This document shows, one piece after another, positions 44,229 through 53,769 of a DNA stretch of 64,000 bases. Source of the DNA: Sphingomonas sp. Leaf34. GTDB taxonomy: Bacteria; Pseudomonadota; Alphaproteobacteria; Sphingomonadales; Sphingomonadaceae. The notes under the pieces were generated by a model. That model ran no database searches, had not been told where the DNA came from, and worked only from the letters and a program-made list of their open reading frames with translations. The number at the start of each line of letters is the position of its first letter. Within the stretch, counting starts at the first letter, position 1. The translations under genes were made by a program, and so were the position numbers. The DNA lies in the NCBI RefSeq assembly GCF_001421805.1, contig NZ_LMLC01000004.1, positions 1-64,000 of the forward strand, written 5' to 3'.

Positions 44229-45684
44229 TCGCCGGGGCCGGGTTCGAGAAGCGCATCGCGTCGTCGACCGAGCCGAACTTCAACGCCATCAGGTCCAGCG
44301 CGTAATTCTGGTTGAGCTTCCACGGCTTGCGTTCGCCCTGCGCGGGGAGCGCGGCGGCGGCGCGCTGGACATAGCCCGACGAGAAATCGAGGAACGCCTC
44401 GCTCTTCATCGTCGGATCGTCGTTGTGCGGGGTCGCCTGGCGAAGCCCGCGCTTCGTCATCGTGTTGAGCAGGCGGCAGACATAGACCGCGGTCAGGTCC
44501 GCCTTCAGCGTCCATGACGCGTTGGTGTAGCCGAAGGTCGAGGACAGGTTCGGGATGCCGTCGAACATCATCCCCTTATATTGGAGCCGCCCGGCGAGCT
44601 CGATCGGTTGCCCGTCGAGGCTGAACGCGACGCCGCTCATCAATTGCAGTTCGAGCCCGGTGGCGGTGACGATGACGTCGGCGGGCAGGTCGTTGCCTGA
44701 ATCGAGGTGGATGCCGTTGGGCGTGATCCGCGCGATCGTGTCGGTGACGATCGAGGCCTTGCCCGCGTTGATCGCGGTGAACAGGTCGCCGTCGGGCACG
44801 AGGCAGACGCGCTGGTCCCACGGATTGTAGCGCGGCGTGAAATGCGTCGCGACGTCATAGTCTGGGCCGAGATGATCGCGGACCATGCCGATCATCCGCT
44901 CCTTCACCTTGGCGGGGCGTTTGCGCGCGAGGCGGAAGAAGAACATCCCCATCAGCACGTTCTTCCACCGCGTGATGCCATACGCCGCCTTGGCCGGCAG
45001 CTTGCCGCGCAGCCAGTTCGCCACGCCATCCTCGCCGGGGCGCGCGACGATGTAGGTGGGCGAGCGCTGGAGCATCGTTACGTGCTCCGCGGTCTGCGCC
45101 ATCGTCGGCACCAAGGTCACCGCGGTCGCGCCGCTGCCGATCACGACGACTCGCTTGCCGCTGTAATCGAGATCCTCGGGCCAGAATTGCGGGTGGACGA
45201 TCTGCCCGGCGAAGCTCTCCGCCCCCTCGAACTCGGGCGAATAGGCCTTGGCGTAATTATAATAGCCCGCGCACATCGACAGGAAATTGCAGGTGAGCGT
45301 CACCGGCGCGCCATCGGGGCCCGTCGCCTCGACCGTCCACCGCGCATCCTCGGTCGACCACGCCGCCGACTTGACGTGATGGCCATAGCGGATCTTGCGG
45401 TCGATCCCGTATTCCCGGGCAGTTTCCTCCACATAGGAACGGATCGAGGGGCCGTCGGCGATCGACTTGGCCGCGGTCCAGGGGTGGAAGGCGAAGCCCA
45501 GCGTGTGCATGTCCGAGTCGGAGCGGATGCCGGGGTAGCGGAACAGGTCCCACGTCCCGCCCATCGCCGCGCGCCTCTCGAGGATCATGTAGCTGCGGTC
45601 GGGACAGCGGGTCTGGAGATGGTAGCCCGTCCCGATCCCGGAAATCCCGGCGCCCACAACGATCACGTCGACATGCTCGGTCAT
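44209..45684 (-). CDS. Baeyer-Villiger-type flavin-containing monooxygenase
   Basis: The 491-aa protein binds FAD through 'VIVVGAGISGIGTGYHLQTR' and NADPH through 'KRVVVIGSGATAVTLVPTMA', and between them has 'FAGQIVHPQFWPE', which fits the Baeyer-Villiger fingerprint FxGxxxHxxxW. It has the length and features of EthA-like enzymes that oxidise ketones, aldehydes or thio-compounds. GAGAGG is upstream of the start. It lies 69 bases after tamB in the same direction, but its own promoter is likely. The last codons are duplicated downstream in a 28-bp tandem repeat. Confidence 0.93.
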   Translation of the reverse strand: MTEHVDVIVVGAGISGIGTGYHLQTRCPDRSYMILERRAAMGGTWDLFRYPGIRSDSDMHTLGFAFHPWTAAKSIADGPSIRSYVEETAREYGIDRKIRYGHHVKSAAWSTEDARWTVEATGPDGAPVTLTCNFLSMCAGYYNYAKAYSPEFEGAESFAGQIVHPQFWPEDLDYSGKRVVVIGSGATAVTLVPTMAQTAEHVTMLQRSPTYIVARPGEDGVANWLRGKLPAKAAYGITRWKNVLMGMFFFRLARKRPAKVKERMIGMVRDHLGPDYDVATHFTPRYNPWDQRVCLVPDGDLFTAINAGKASIVTDTIARITPNGIHLDSGNDLPADVIVTATGLELQLMSGVAFSLDGQPIELAGRLQYKGMMFDGIPNLSSTFGYTNASWTLKADLTAVYVCRLLNTMTKRGLRQATPHNDDPTMKSEAFLDFSSGYVQRAAAALPAQGERKPWKLNQNYALDLMALKFGSVDDAMRFSNPAPAKVRLPA

Positions 45685-45753
45685 GCTGCATCCTCTCGCC
45701 CCGGCGTTACGCCTTAGGTTTCATAACCGAACCTATCCTGTTGTGATCTTTAC

Positions 45754-48700
45754 TCAATAGTCCTTCGTATATTTGACGCTGGCGCTTTGCCCGCCGCTCG
45801 ATCCCGCCGCCGATAACAGGCTGAGCGCCTTGGTCAGCGCGATCTCGAGCTGGGTCGACGTATAGCCCTTCGCGTCGGTCACGATCTCCACATAGATGTT
45901 CTTCGTGATGTACTTGCCCGCCGCGAGGCTGGTGCCACGCCCGGTCGCCTCGTCGGCGCCGAGGACGCGGAGGCGATCGAACCCGGTTGCCGAGCGCAGC
46001 TTGCCGAGCGGGTTGAGACCACCGCCGCCCGACCCGCGCAGCGAGTTCAGCGCGGAGGCAAGCTGGATCGCCTCGGTCGCCGACAAATTGGCCGGACTCG
46101 AGCCGAACAACAGGCGGCTGAGCACCTCGTCCTGCGGCAGCGTCGGTGTCGAGGTGAACGCGATCTGCGGACGCTGGCCAGTGCCCGTAACGTTGATCGT
46201 CACGGTGATGTCGCTGGTCGTCGTGCTCGCCACGATGTTGATGTCCGGATCGGTCAGCGCACCGCCGCGGAAGCGGATCTGGCCCTTGGTGACCTCGAAC
46301 CGCTTGCCCGAGAAGGAATAGGTACCGCGCACGATATCCATCCCGCCGGTGATGATCGGCGCGGCGGACGTGCCGCCGATCCGCATGTCCATCTCCCATT
46401 CGGATTCGAGCCCCATGCCCGACACGAATAGCTGGTTCGGCGCGCGCACGCGCAGGTCGAGCTTGAACTTGCCGACCGCAGGCACCTGCGACCGGTCGGT
46501 CGAGAGCGGCGTGCGGATGTCGCTCTTGCGGCGGACACCGGTCAGTTCGGGCACTTCGGCCTGGCCTTGGCGGATGATCTGGTAGCGCGCCTCGGGGATC
46601 TGGAGATCGCCCTGGATGAGGCCGCCGTCACGCCCGTTGGTCAGGTGGATCGTGCCCGTCGTGGTGGCGCTGATCGCATCGCTCTTGGCGAGCTGCGCGT
46701 TGTTCAGCGTCGCGCGGAGATCGATCGGGAAGCCGCTGTCGGCCGCGAACCCGATCGAGCCCTGCGCCTGCACCGTGCCGTCGCCGGCCTTCGCGCTGAG
46801 CTGGGTCAGTTGCAGGTCGGTGTTCGAGAACCGGCCGGCGATCCGCATCTGCGACAGGCGCGTGCCATAGGTCTCGTTGTCGTAGGTCAGATTGTCGGCA
46901 CGGACGACGCCGTTGAGCTGCGGTGCCTGCAGACGCCCGGAGAAATCGGCGGCAACCGCGATCGGTCCCGACAATTGCTGGTTCGGGATCGCGGCGAAGC
47001 TGAACAGCACCGCGGACGGGCCGTTATAGCGGATCCCGCCCGACAGCGGCGCGGCCATCAGGCGCGTGCTCCACGAGCCGGTGCCCGCGGGCAGCGGGCG
47101 CAGGTTCGCGACCATCCGGCCGATCACCGACGTACCACGACGGACCAGCGCACGGCCGGTGCCGCCTTCGCCGCCGAGCGTGCCTGCGAACACGATGTCG
47201 ACGGGATCGGAGACCGCGGCGAGGCCCGAGCGGGTGAAGTTGGTGACGGTCATGCGCGCGTCGGCGTTGGGCAACGCGGCCGAATTCGCCTGCGTGAAGT
47301 CGAGGCTGCCGGTGGCCTTGCCGCCGATCCCCAGATTGGGGACCAGCGCGGACAGCGTCGACAGGTCGAGGCGATCGAGCCGGACCTGCGCGGTCGTGCC
47401 GCGGCCGTAGGTGCCCGCGAGACGCGCCGAGCCGCCGCCTGCACCACCGAAGTCGATCCGGGTCGGCGACAGGCGGTATTCGCCCTTCACTGCCTGGATG
47501 CGCGCCGGGTTGACGGTGCGGAAGTCGATGCCGTTGGCCTGGCCCTGCGCCGCGATGAGGTAATTGTTCGGGCTGAGCTTGGCGTTGACCGCGAGACGGA
47601 AGGGGACACCGTTCGAGCCGGTCAACAGCGCCTGCGCGGTGCCGTTGCCGCCGACATAGTTCACCTTGGCGCGGCCTGCGGACAGGACGATCGCGCCATA
47701 GCGCATGTCCGCGACCTGCGCGTCGGCGACGATCTGCGGCGTCGGCGTCAGGACCGCGGTCGCATTGATGATCGCGCGGCCGATCGTGAAATCGACCATT
47801 CCTGGGATCCGGGCGCCATTGGCACGCGCGGCGACGTCGGCGCGCTGATAGCCGCGCTGGTTGGCGAGACGGACGTTGCCCGACAGGCCCTGGCCCGCGA
47901 ACTGGAGCGCGCCCGCGAACGGACCTGCGGCGGTCTGGACGATCCGCCCGCTGCCGACGATCCCGGCGAACACCACGCGGCGCACGTCGACCGCGAGCTG
48001 CGTGCCCGGCGTGACGAGCACGTCGGCGGTGAACGGGCCGTAATTGGTACCGCCGCTCGCGGTGACGGCATAGGCACCGCCGCGACCGACGATACGCGCG
48101 TTGAGGTTCACGAGCCCGACGCCGACGCCCGGCCGCGGTGCGCGCAGCACGACGACGGGGGCGGTCGCGCTGCCCGTCACGCGTGCGGACAGCGGGCCGT
48201 AGACGGTGGAATACGCATCAGCGTTGACCAGCACCGCGCCGGTCGCCGGATCGAACCGGCCTTCGCCGCGCGTGACGCGGAATTGGGGCGCGTTCATCCG
48301 CAGGTTGCGGAAGGTGACGATGCCTTCGGGGCTGTAGCCGATGTCCGACCGGACGATCGCGTTGCCGCCGAGGAAGCTGCGCGCGCTTTCGTTGAAGATC
48401 TGCGCGGTCTGCGCGACGACCCGGCCGGTGATCCCAAAGCCGCCGTTCGGCCCCGGCACCAGCTTGGCGTCGGTCGTCAGGTTGACGATGCCGATCCCGT
48501 CGACGCGGTAATTGTTGATCCGCCCCTTGAGTGCGCCGGTGTAGCGCCCGGTTGCCATGTTCGCGACGACGACCGCGGTCGCGTCGATCTTGTCCGAGCG
48601 GATCTTGAGATTGTCGGACAGGACGTTGACGCCCGAAATCGCGAAGTCGCCGTCGATCGCGACGTTGGTGGCGAGGCCACCGACCGCCGCGTTCAGCCCG

Positions 48701-49986
48701 GTCACGCGACGTGCGCGCGCCTTGACCGGCACCAGAATGCGGTCCGAGTTCACCCGGGCGAGACCCTCGGCATAGAGATTCTCGACGCCCATGTCGCCGA
48801 ACGCGATCGTCGCGGCGCGGACCTTGTAGTCGACCGTCGGCGTCGCGAACGCACCGTCGAGAACGACGCGCGCCGTGACGTCACGACCGCGCAGGTTGGG
48901 GAAGATCGCGCCGGGGGTGAGCAGCTTGGCGTTCACCGCGAAATTGCCGAACCGGCTGTTGGCGAGATCGATCAGGCCGCCGGCGTCGACCGCGAGCGCG
49001 TCCGACTTCAGCGTCATCCGCGTGTCGGCCTTGCGATCGTTGAGCGTCGTGTCGATCGCGACGTCGAGCTGTGGCGCGGTCAGCCGCTCGACCGGTCCCT
49101 CGAGATACAGGCCGGGACGCGTCGAACCGCGGACTTCGATATGGCCGTTCTTCGCGGTGAGCGCGAGATTGGCAAGCTGTCCGCCGCCGAGCGTTGCGAC
49201 CGCACGGCCCTGCCATGCAGCCCAGCTGCCGCGGCCATCGACGGTCGCGGTCAGCGGTGCCTTGAACGATCCCATCGTCGCGACCACCCCGCCGACCGGT
49301 GCGGTCAGCTTCACGTTCACGTCGAACTTGTTCCGGTCGGGCACCGCGTCGAGCTTGAGCACGAGGCGGTCGCCGCCGGCGATCCCGGGACCGGTGAGCG
49401 CGGCGGCGTTGGTGGTGAGCTGCGCGCGGCGGTCGGCGATATGCACCGCGCCGTCGATCTTCACGATGTGCGTCTGGCCCGTCACGGGCTTGGCAATCAC
49501 GAAGCGGTCGATCACCAGACGGTTCACGTCGATATCGAGATCGGGGAGCAGCGGCGCGTTCGGATCGGTCGGCGTCGCGTTGAGCACCGGGCGGCGCTGC
49601 AACGTGACGAGCGGAGTCGTCAGCGAGCGCACGTCGACATGGTTCTTGGCGAAGGCGAACGGGCGCCAGTCGACCGCGAGCTTCGGGCTGGTCAGGAACA
49701 CGCCCTTGGGATCCGAGACGCGGACGTCGCTCAGGGTCATCGCGCCGTAGATCGAGCCGTCGATCCGGCCGACCTTGATGTTCAGCCCCGAGGCGGTGGT
49801 GTAGCCGCCGATCTGGTCCGCGACGAGCCGCCGGCCGGGATCGGTGTTGATGCCGAACAGGACGATCAGGACGAGCGCGACCAGGCCGAGGACCAGGATA
49901 GCCAGCCATTTCAGGACACGCTGCCACAACGGGCGACGCTCGACAGTGACGGTCTGCTCGACCGCAGGGGTGCCGTTTTCGGCCAT
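45754..49986 (-). CDS. tamB: Translocation and assembly module protein TamB
   Basis: The 1410-aa protein has one N-terminal membrane anchor ('WLAILVLGLVALVLIVLFGI', about 28-47) and then a very long beta-rich periplasmic part of the AsmA/YtfN type. It ends in the conserved TamB/DUF490 domain ('GGMDIVRGTYSFSGKRFEVT', 'LLFGSSPANLSATEAIQLAS', 'YTSTQLEIALTKALSLL'). TamB bridges inner and outer membrane and helps autotransporter insertion or phospholipid movement. Its ATG overlaps the tamA stop by one base (TAATG), the standard tamAB arrangement. Confidence 0.95.
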   Translation of the reverse strand: MAENGTPAVEQTVTVERRPLWQRVLKWLAILVLGLVALVLIVLFGINTDPGRRLVADQIGGYTTASGLNIKVGRIDGSIYGAMTLSDVRVSDPKGVFLTSPKLAVDWRPFAFAKNHVDVRSLTTPLVTLQRRPVLNATPTDPNAPLLPDLDIDVNRLVIDRFVIAKPVTGQTHIVKIDGAVHIADRRAQLTTNAAALTGPGIAGGDRLVLKLDAVPDRNKFDVNVKLTAPVGGVVATMGSFKAPLTATVDGRGSWAAWQGRAVATLGGGQLANLALTAKNGHIEVRGSTRPGLYLEGPVERLTAPQLDVAIDTTLNDRKADTRMTLKSDALAVDAGGLIDLANSRFGNFAVNAKLLTPGAIFPNLRGRDVTARVVLDGAFATPTVDYKVRAATIAFGDMGVENLYAEGLARVNSDRILVPVKARARRVTGLNAAVGGLATNVAIDGDFAISGVNVLSDNLKIRSDKIDATAVVVANMATGRYTGALKGRINNYRVDGIGIVNLTTDAKLVPGPNGGFGITGRVVAQTAQIFNESARSFLGGNAIVRSDIGYSPEGIVTFRNLRMNAPQFRVTRGEGRFDPATGAVLVNADAYSTVYGPLSARVTGSATAPVVVLRAPRPGVGVGLVNLNARIVGRGGAYAVTASGGTNYGPFTADVLVTPGTQLAVDVRRVVFAGIVGSGRIVQTAAGPFAGALQFAGQGLSGNVRLANQRGYQRADVAARANGARIPGMVDFTIGRAIINATAVLTPTPQIVADAQVADMRYGAIVLSAGRAKVNYVGGNGTAQALLTGSNGVPFRLAVNAKLSPNNYLIAAQGQANGIDFRTVNPARIQAVKGEYRLSPTRIDFGGAGGGSARLAGTYGRGTTAQVRLDRLDLSTLSALVPNLGIGGKATGSLDFTQANSAALPNADARMTVTNFTRSGLAAVSDPVDIVFAGTLGGEGGTGRALVRRGTSVIGRMVANLRPLPAGTGSWSTRLMAAPLSGGIRYNGPSAVLFSFAAIPNQQLSGPIAVAADFSGRLQAPQLNGVVRADNLTYDNETYGTRLSQMRIAGRFSNTDLQLTQLSAKAGDGTVQAQGSIGFAADSGFPIDLRATLNNAQLAKSDAISATTTGTIHLTNGRDGGLIQGDLQIPEARYQIIRQGQAEVPELTGVRRKSDIRTPLSTDRSQVPAVGKFKLDLRVRAPNQLFVSGMGLESEWEMDMRIGGTSAAPIITGGMDIVRGTYSFSGKRFEVTKGQIRFRGGALTDPDINIVASTTTSDITVTINVTGTGQRPQIAFTSTPTLPQDEVLSRLLFGSSPANLSATEAIQLASALNSLRGSGGGGLNPLGKLRSATGFDRLRVLGADEATGRGTSLAAGKYITKNIYVEIVTDAKGYTSTQLEIALTKALSLLSAAGSSGGQSASVKYTKDY

Positions 49987-52172
49987 TAGAATGCCTGCCC
50001 GATCGAGATGTAGAGCGCGATCTTGCCGTCGCCCTTGCGTGGGTTCAGCGGCGTCGCGACATCGAAGCGCATCGGGCCGAAGCTGGTATAGAAGCGCCCG
50101 CCGATACCCGCGCCATAGCGCAGGGACGACAGGTTCGGTGTGCTGCTCTCATAGCTGTTACCCGCATCGATGAACGGCACGATGCCGAAATCGCCGAACC
50201 GGTAGCGCGCTTCGAGCGCGAATTCGTTGAGCGACCGCCCGCCGACCGGGTTGCCGTTGGGGTCGAACGGCCCGAGCCGCTGATAGCCGTATCCGCGCAC
50301 CGATCCGCCGCCGCCGCCGTAATAGCGCCGCGACGGTGCCAGGTCGTCGCGGTCGACTCCCTGGATCGAGCCGGCCTTGGCGCGCCCGGCGATGACGATG
50401 CTGCTGGAGACGGGATAGTAGAACGTCCCCTCGATCATCGTCCGGATGTACGGCTTTACCGACCCCTGCACCGATGTTTCGGGGCTGAGGTTCAGCGTCA
50501 GGCGATAGCCCTTGGTCGGATTGAGCAGGCTGTCCGAGCGATCGAACCGTACCTGGCCCGGCAGTGCGACGATGCCGTAGGTCCGGCGAACGTCCTTGCC
50601 TTGCGTGAAGTCGTAGACGCTTTCGTTCGTGCCGACGAGTTCGCCGCCGTAATAATAGGTGAGCGGCTTCTGCCAAATCGGCGTCGAATCGTAGCTCCAG
50701 CGAACGCCGACGCTGGTCGTGAACGCGTCATAGGCGTCGTAATTCGAATGGTTCGCGCCCGCGGTCAGGCTGAACGTGCGGTCGCGGCGGCCAGCGTTGG
50801 CGCGGCGGAACGTGCCCGACAGCCCCTGTTCCTGCGTGCCGGCGATCACCGATCCGATCAGCGCGCCCTCGTAGGGGAACAAGTTGCGGTGCTGCCACGT
50901 GCCCTCGGCGCGGAACCCCTGGCCGGTCGAATAGCCGACATTGCCGCCGAGCGAGCGGGGCTTGCCCGCGCTCTGGCGGACCAGCAGGTCGACCTGCTCG
51001 GTACCGTCGGGGTTGACCGTGCCGGTGCGGACCGGCTCGACCGATACGGTCGAGAATTGCGACGTCGCGACCAGCGCGTCGCGCAGGTCGTCGGTCATCC
51101 GGTTGTCGTAGAGTCCGCCCGACTTGAACCGCGGGAAGAGGCCGAGATGCTCCAGGTTGAACACCGGATCGCCTTCGGTGCGAAGCTGACCGAACGACGC
51201 GCGGGGCCCCGTATCGACCGGCAGCGTGTATGCCCCCGTCGGAGTCTGGTCGTCGAGCAGGATGTCGCGCTCGCCGACCTTGACGAAGGGATAGCCCTGT
51301 TGTGGCAGCGTCAGGCTGACATTCGCCTCCGCACCCTGGATCCGCGCGGCCTCGATCGGATCGCCGACCTTGAGCGGCAATTGCTGGCGGACCAGATCGG
51401 GGGGCGTCGTCGCGTTCGCCTGCACGGTGATCGACGACAGCGAATAGAGCCGCCCGGGCTGCGCGCTGACGGTCGCCTTGAGCCGCGCGGGCTTGATCTT
51501 GTCGGCGTCGGGGATCGTCTCGATGGTCGAGATCGCGGTGGCGTCATAATAGCCGAGCGACTTCAGCAAGCGCACCGCCAGCGCCTCGTCCTCACGGCCG
51601 CGCGCTGCGACCTGCGTGGCGTTCGCCGCCTTGCCCTTGCCCTCGGCAAGCGCGGACAGCGCCTTGTATTCGGCCTCAAGCCCGGAGCCTGCCGTGTCGA
51701 GCCCCTTGGTCGCGGTCTCGTACCGGATCTCGGGCGCGTCCTTGTCCTTGATGTCCGCCGCGGTCTGGAGCGGGGTCGTGTCGAAGCTCGACAGCGGGAT
51801 CAGCGATTGCGCGAGTTGTGGGTCGGCGGGGCCGGTCGGTGGCAGGACGTCGCCCGACACCGTGGTTGCAGACGTCGTCGCGGTCGCGGGGGTTGCGACG
51901 ACGGGGGGGGCTGCGGACATCGGTTCGAGCGGCGCGTTCAGGTCGCTGCTCAGCGGCGGCAGTGCGCTGTCGAACTCGGCGTCGGGGACGATCGGCGCGT
52001 CGGACCGCGGATCGGCCGATTGCGGTTGATCGCTGGGCTTCGGCGCATCCGGACCCTTTGCAGGGGCGGTGCCGGGCTTTGCCAATTGCGCGGAACAAAC
52101 GCCCGCGAAACCCGTATTAGCCGCTACCAACGCAAGAGCGAGCCAATGATGGCGGCTGTTCGAAGCTGTCAC
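49986..52172 (-). CDS. tamA: TamA outer-membrane assembly protein (BamA/Omp85 family)
   Basis: The protein is 728 aa from the GTG at 52172, which has AAAGGGAA upstream and gives a clean signal peptide ('HHWLALALVAANTGFAGVCS'); an ATG at 52217 would prefix 15 basic residues. After a Pro/Ala/Thr-rich linker come POTRA-like domains ('LLKSLGYYDATAISTIETIP', 'LPLKVGDPIEAARIQGAEAN') and a 16-strand-type barrel with Omp85 motif 'YYGGGGGSVRGYGYQRLGPF', ending in 'KIALYISIGQAF'. It pairs with TamB in inserting outer-membrane proteins. The linker of about 100 residues before the POTRA part is longer than usual. Confidence 0.93.
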   Translation of the reverse strand: MTASNSRHHWLALALVAANTGFAGVCSAQLAKPGTAPAKGPDAPKPSDQPQSADPRSDAPIVPDAEFDSALPPLSSDLNAPLEPMSAAPPVVATPATATTSATTVSGDVLPPTGPADPQLAQSLIPLSSFDTTPLQTAADIKDKDAPEIRYETATKGLDTAGSGLEAEYKALSALAEGKGKAANATQVAARGREDEALAVRLLKSLGYYDATAISTIETIPDADKIKPARLKATVSAQPGRLYSLSSITVQANATTPPDLVRQQLPLKVGDPIEAARIQGAEANVSLTLPQQGYPFVKVGERDILLDDQTPTGAYTLPVDTGPRASFGQLRTEGDPVFNLEHLGLFPRFKSGGLYDNRMTDDLRDALVATSQFSTVSVEPVRTGTVNPDGTEQVDLLVRQSAGKPRSLGGNVGYSTGQGFRAEGTWQHRNLFPYEGALIGSVIAGTQEQGLSGTFRRANAGRRDRTFSLTAGANHSNYDAYDAFTTSVGVRWSYDSTPIWQKPLTYYYGGELVGTNESVYDFTQGKDVRRTYGIVALPGQVRFDRSDSLLNPTKGYRLTLNLSPETSVQGSVKPYIRTMIEGTFYYPVSSSIVIAGRAKAGSIQGVDRDDLAPSRRYYGGGGGSVRGYGYQRLGPFDPNGNPVGGRSLNEFALEARYRFGDFGIVPFIDAGNSYESSTPNLSSLRYGAGIGGRFYTSFGPMRFDVATPLNPRKGDGKIALYISIGQAF

Positions 52173-52266
52173 ACGATTCCCTTTTAAAGGCAGCGATCGT
52201 GTACGATTCACCCCCATCTTCGTCCACGTAACGCACGGAGGACGGCTTGGTTTCACGAAAATTGAG

Positions 52267-52686
52267 TCAGACGCAGCCGACCAGGCCACCGACCGGCATG
52301 ACGACGGTGTCGCGTCCCGGGCGATCGATCCGTAACGTCGCGGACGTCACGGTCGCGCCTGCCGAGATATCCGCGCGCACCGAAACCGCCATGTCGAGCG
52401 TCGCGGTGACGTCGCCGCCGCGATATTGGGTGACGCCGCCGAAGCCGAAACCGATGGCGGGCGATTGCGTAGCCATCGCGTAGTCGGTGGTCTTGCCGTC
52501 GATCGCCAGACGGATCTGCGCGGGGTCGGCGGTGGCCATCGCGACGAGCTGGCGCGCGGCGTCCATGCTCCACAGATAGGCAGCGCACCCCTTTGCGGGG
52601 AGCTGCTGCTTGCCGATCGCGCCGAGCGGGCCGGGACCTGGATTGGCCGCAGCCTGTAGCGCGAGGAGAAGGGCGAGCGATATCAT
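52267..52686 (-). CDS. Hypothetical exported protein
   Basis: The 139-aa precursor starts 'MISLALLLALQAAANPGPGP', a short signal sequence, followed by 'GCAAYLWSMDAARQLVAMAT' and beta-rich 'FGFGGVTQYRGGDVTATLDM', ending 'VMPVGGLVGCV'. Two cysteines (the GCAAY one and the C-terminal one) may pair. I do not recognise the family. Its start overlaps the prepilin-peptidase stop by ATGA, so both are one transcript; whether it has a pilus-related job is unknown. Confidence 0.75.
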   Translation of the reverse strand: MISLALLLALQAAANPGPGPLGAIGKQQLPAKGCAAYLWSMDAARQLVAMATADPAQIRLAIDGKTTDYAMATQSPAIGFGFGGVTQYRGGDVTATLDMAVSVRADISAGATVTSATLRIDRPGRDTVVMPVGGLVGCV

Positions 52687-53438
52687 GGCGTCAGGCCTAT
52701 CATGAAGAGCCATGCGGGATAAGCCGCCAATGCCAGCAACGCGCCGAACGGAAGCGCGGTGTCCGCCGCCATGCTGCGTCCCTTGAGGTGTGCCGCGAGC
52801 ACGACGCCGAGCCCGATCATGCTGGCGATCAGCAGGACCGCTGGCAACATCGCCCAACCGAGCCACAGCCCGATCGCTCCGAACAGCTTGGGATCGCCGC
52901 CGCCCATCCCGTCGCGCCCGCGCAGACGCCGATAGCCGAACGCGACGAGCCACAGCGTGCCGAACCCGGCGATGCCGCCGATCGCCCGCGCGACGATCGG
53001 TGGATCGATCCCGACCGCCCCGCTCAGAACGCCGGTGCCGGCGAGCAGGAGGGTCAGCCGGTCGGGCAGCCAGAACGCGACGAGATCGAGGCTCGCCAGC
53101 GCCAGCAACAGCCAGCCGAACACCGCGCCGGCCACGCCGACCAGCCCGGGCGCGACGAGTCCCGCGGCCACGCCGATCGCGACTCCGGCCAGCTCGATCC
53201 GCCAGTGCACCGGGCTGATGGCGCCGCCGCAGCCGCGGCACCGTCCGCGAAGGACAAGCGCACTCAGCAGCGGCACAAGTTCGATCGCGCGGAGCGTCCG
53301 CCCGCAGCCATCGCACGCCGAACGGCCGGCCATCACCGATCGCCCGTCCGACCAGCGCGTCACCAGCGCAGCGACGAAGCTGCCGAGGATCGCGCCGAGC
53401 ATGCCCAGCAGTAGCGGCCAGATTGGGGTCTCATACAC
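52683..53438 (-). CDS. Prepilin peptidase / type IV leader peptidase family
   Basis: The 251-aa inner-membrane protein has the PilD layout: N-terminal GSF motif ('LGAILGSFVAALVTRWSDGR'), a cytoplasmic zinc ribbon ('SACDGCGRTLRAIELVPLLS' and 'CRGCGG'), and the two catalytic aspartate sites 'ASLDLVAFWLPDRLT' and 'GMGGGDPKLFGAIGLWLGW' (GxGD). It cleaves and N-methylates prepilin-like leaders. The methylation-side residues look present. It overlaps an 83-aa membrane gene upstream by eight bases and a hypothetical gene downstream by four. No pilin genes are in the window. Confidence 0.9.
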   Translation of the reverse strand: MYETPIWPLLLGMLGAILGSFVAALVTRWSDGRSVMAGRSACDGCGRTLRAIELVPLLSALVLRGRCRGCGGAISPVHWRIELAGVAIGVAAGLVAPGLVGVAGAVFGWLLLALASLDLVAFWLPDRLTLLLAGTGVLSGAVGIDPPIVARAIGGIAGFGTLWLVAFGYRRLRGRDGMGGGDPKLFGAIGLWLGWAMLPAVLLIASMIGLGVVLAAHLKGRSMAADTALPFGALLALAAYPAWLFMIGLTP

Positions 53439-53682
53439 CCGTCTTGCGCACCAGATAGCGATACACGCCGAGGAGGTTGATTCCGAACAACACGATATTC
53501 TGCGTGCCGAGCGCCCAGTCGCCGGTCAAGGCCGCACCGCTCAGCCAGGCGATCGACGAGCCGACGAACAGCACGAACCCCCACCCGGTCACGCGGCGCC
53601 CGAAATCGAGCGATACCATGAACGCGGCGATCACCCCCGACGCTGCGGCACACCATTTGAGCGTCGTGATGAGTGTTTCCAT
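53431..53682 (-). CDS. Small membrane protein (83 aa)
   Basis: The protein starts 'METLITTLKWCAAASGVIAA' and has about three hydrophobic segments ('WGFVLFVGSSIAWLSGAAL', 'NIVLFGINLLGVYRYLVRK'). I do not recognise a named family with confidence; the 'VLFGINLLGVYRYL' end is like small inner-membrane proteins of PRC-barrel or SemiSWEET size. The frame can be extended antisense to the thiolase, but the coding sense supports the ATG at 53682. It overlaps the prepilin peptidase start by eight bases and heads this operon. Confidence 0.75.
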   Translation of the reverse strand: METLITTLKWCAAASGVIAAFMVSLDFGRRVTGWGFVLFVGSSIAWLSGAALTGDWALGTQNIVLFGINLLGVYRYLVRKTGV

Positions 53683-53769
53683 GCCGGCGGGTCTAGGCGC
53701 ATCCCGCGCCGCTTTGTATTGCCGCGGATCAACCCCAGATATGGGGCATAAGATTAAGTGGAGAGCAAA

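Noticed and set aside
46567..49989. Plus-strand open frame of 1140 codons
   Set aside because: It lies exactly antisense to tamB, with an Arg/Asp/Gly-rich composition and no recognisable domain.
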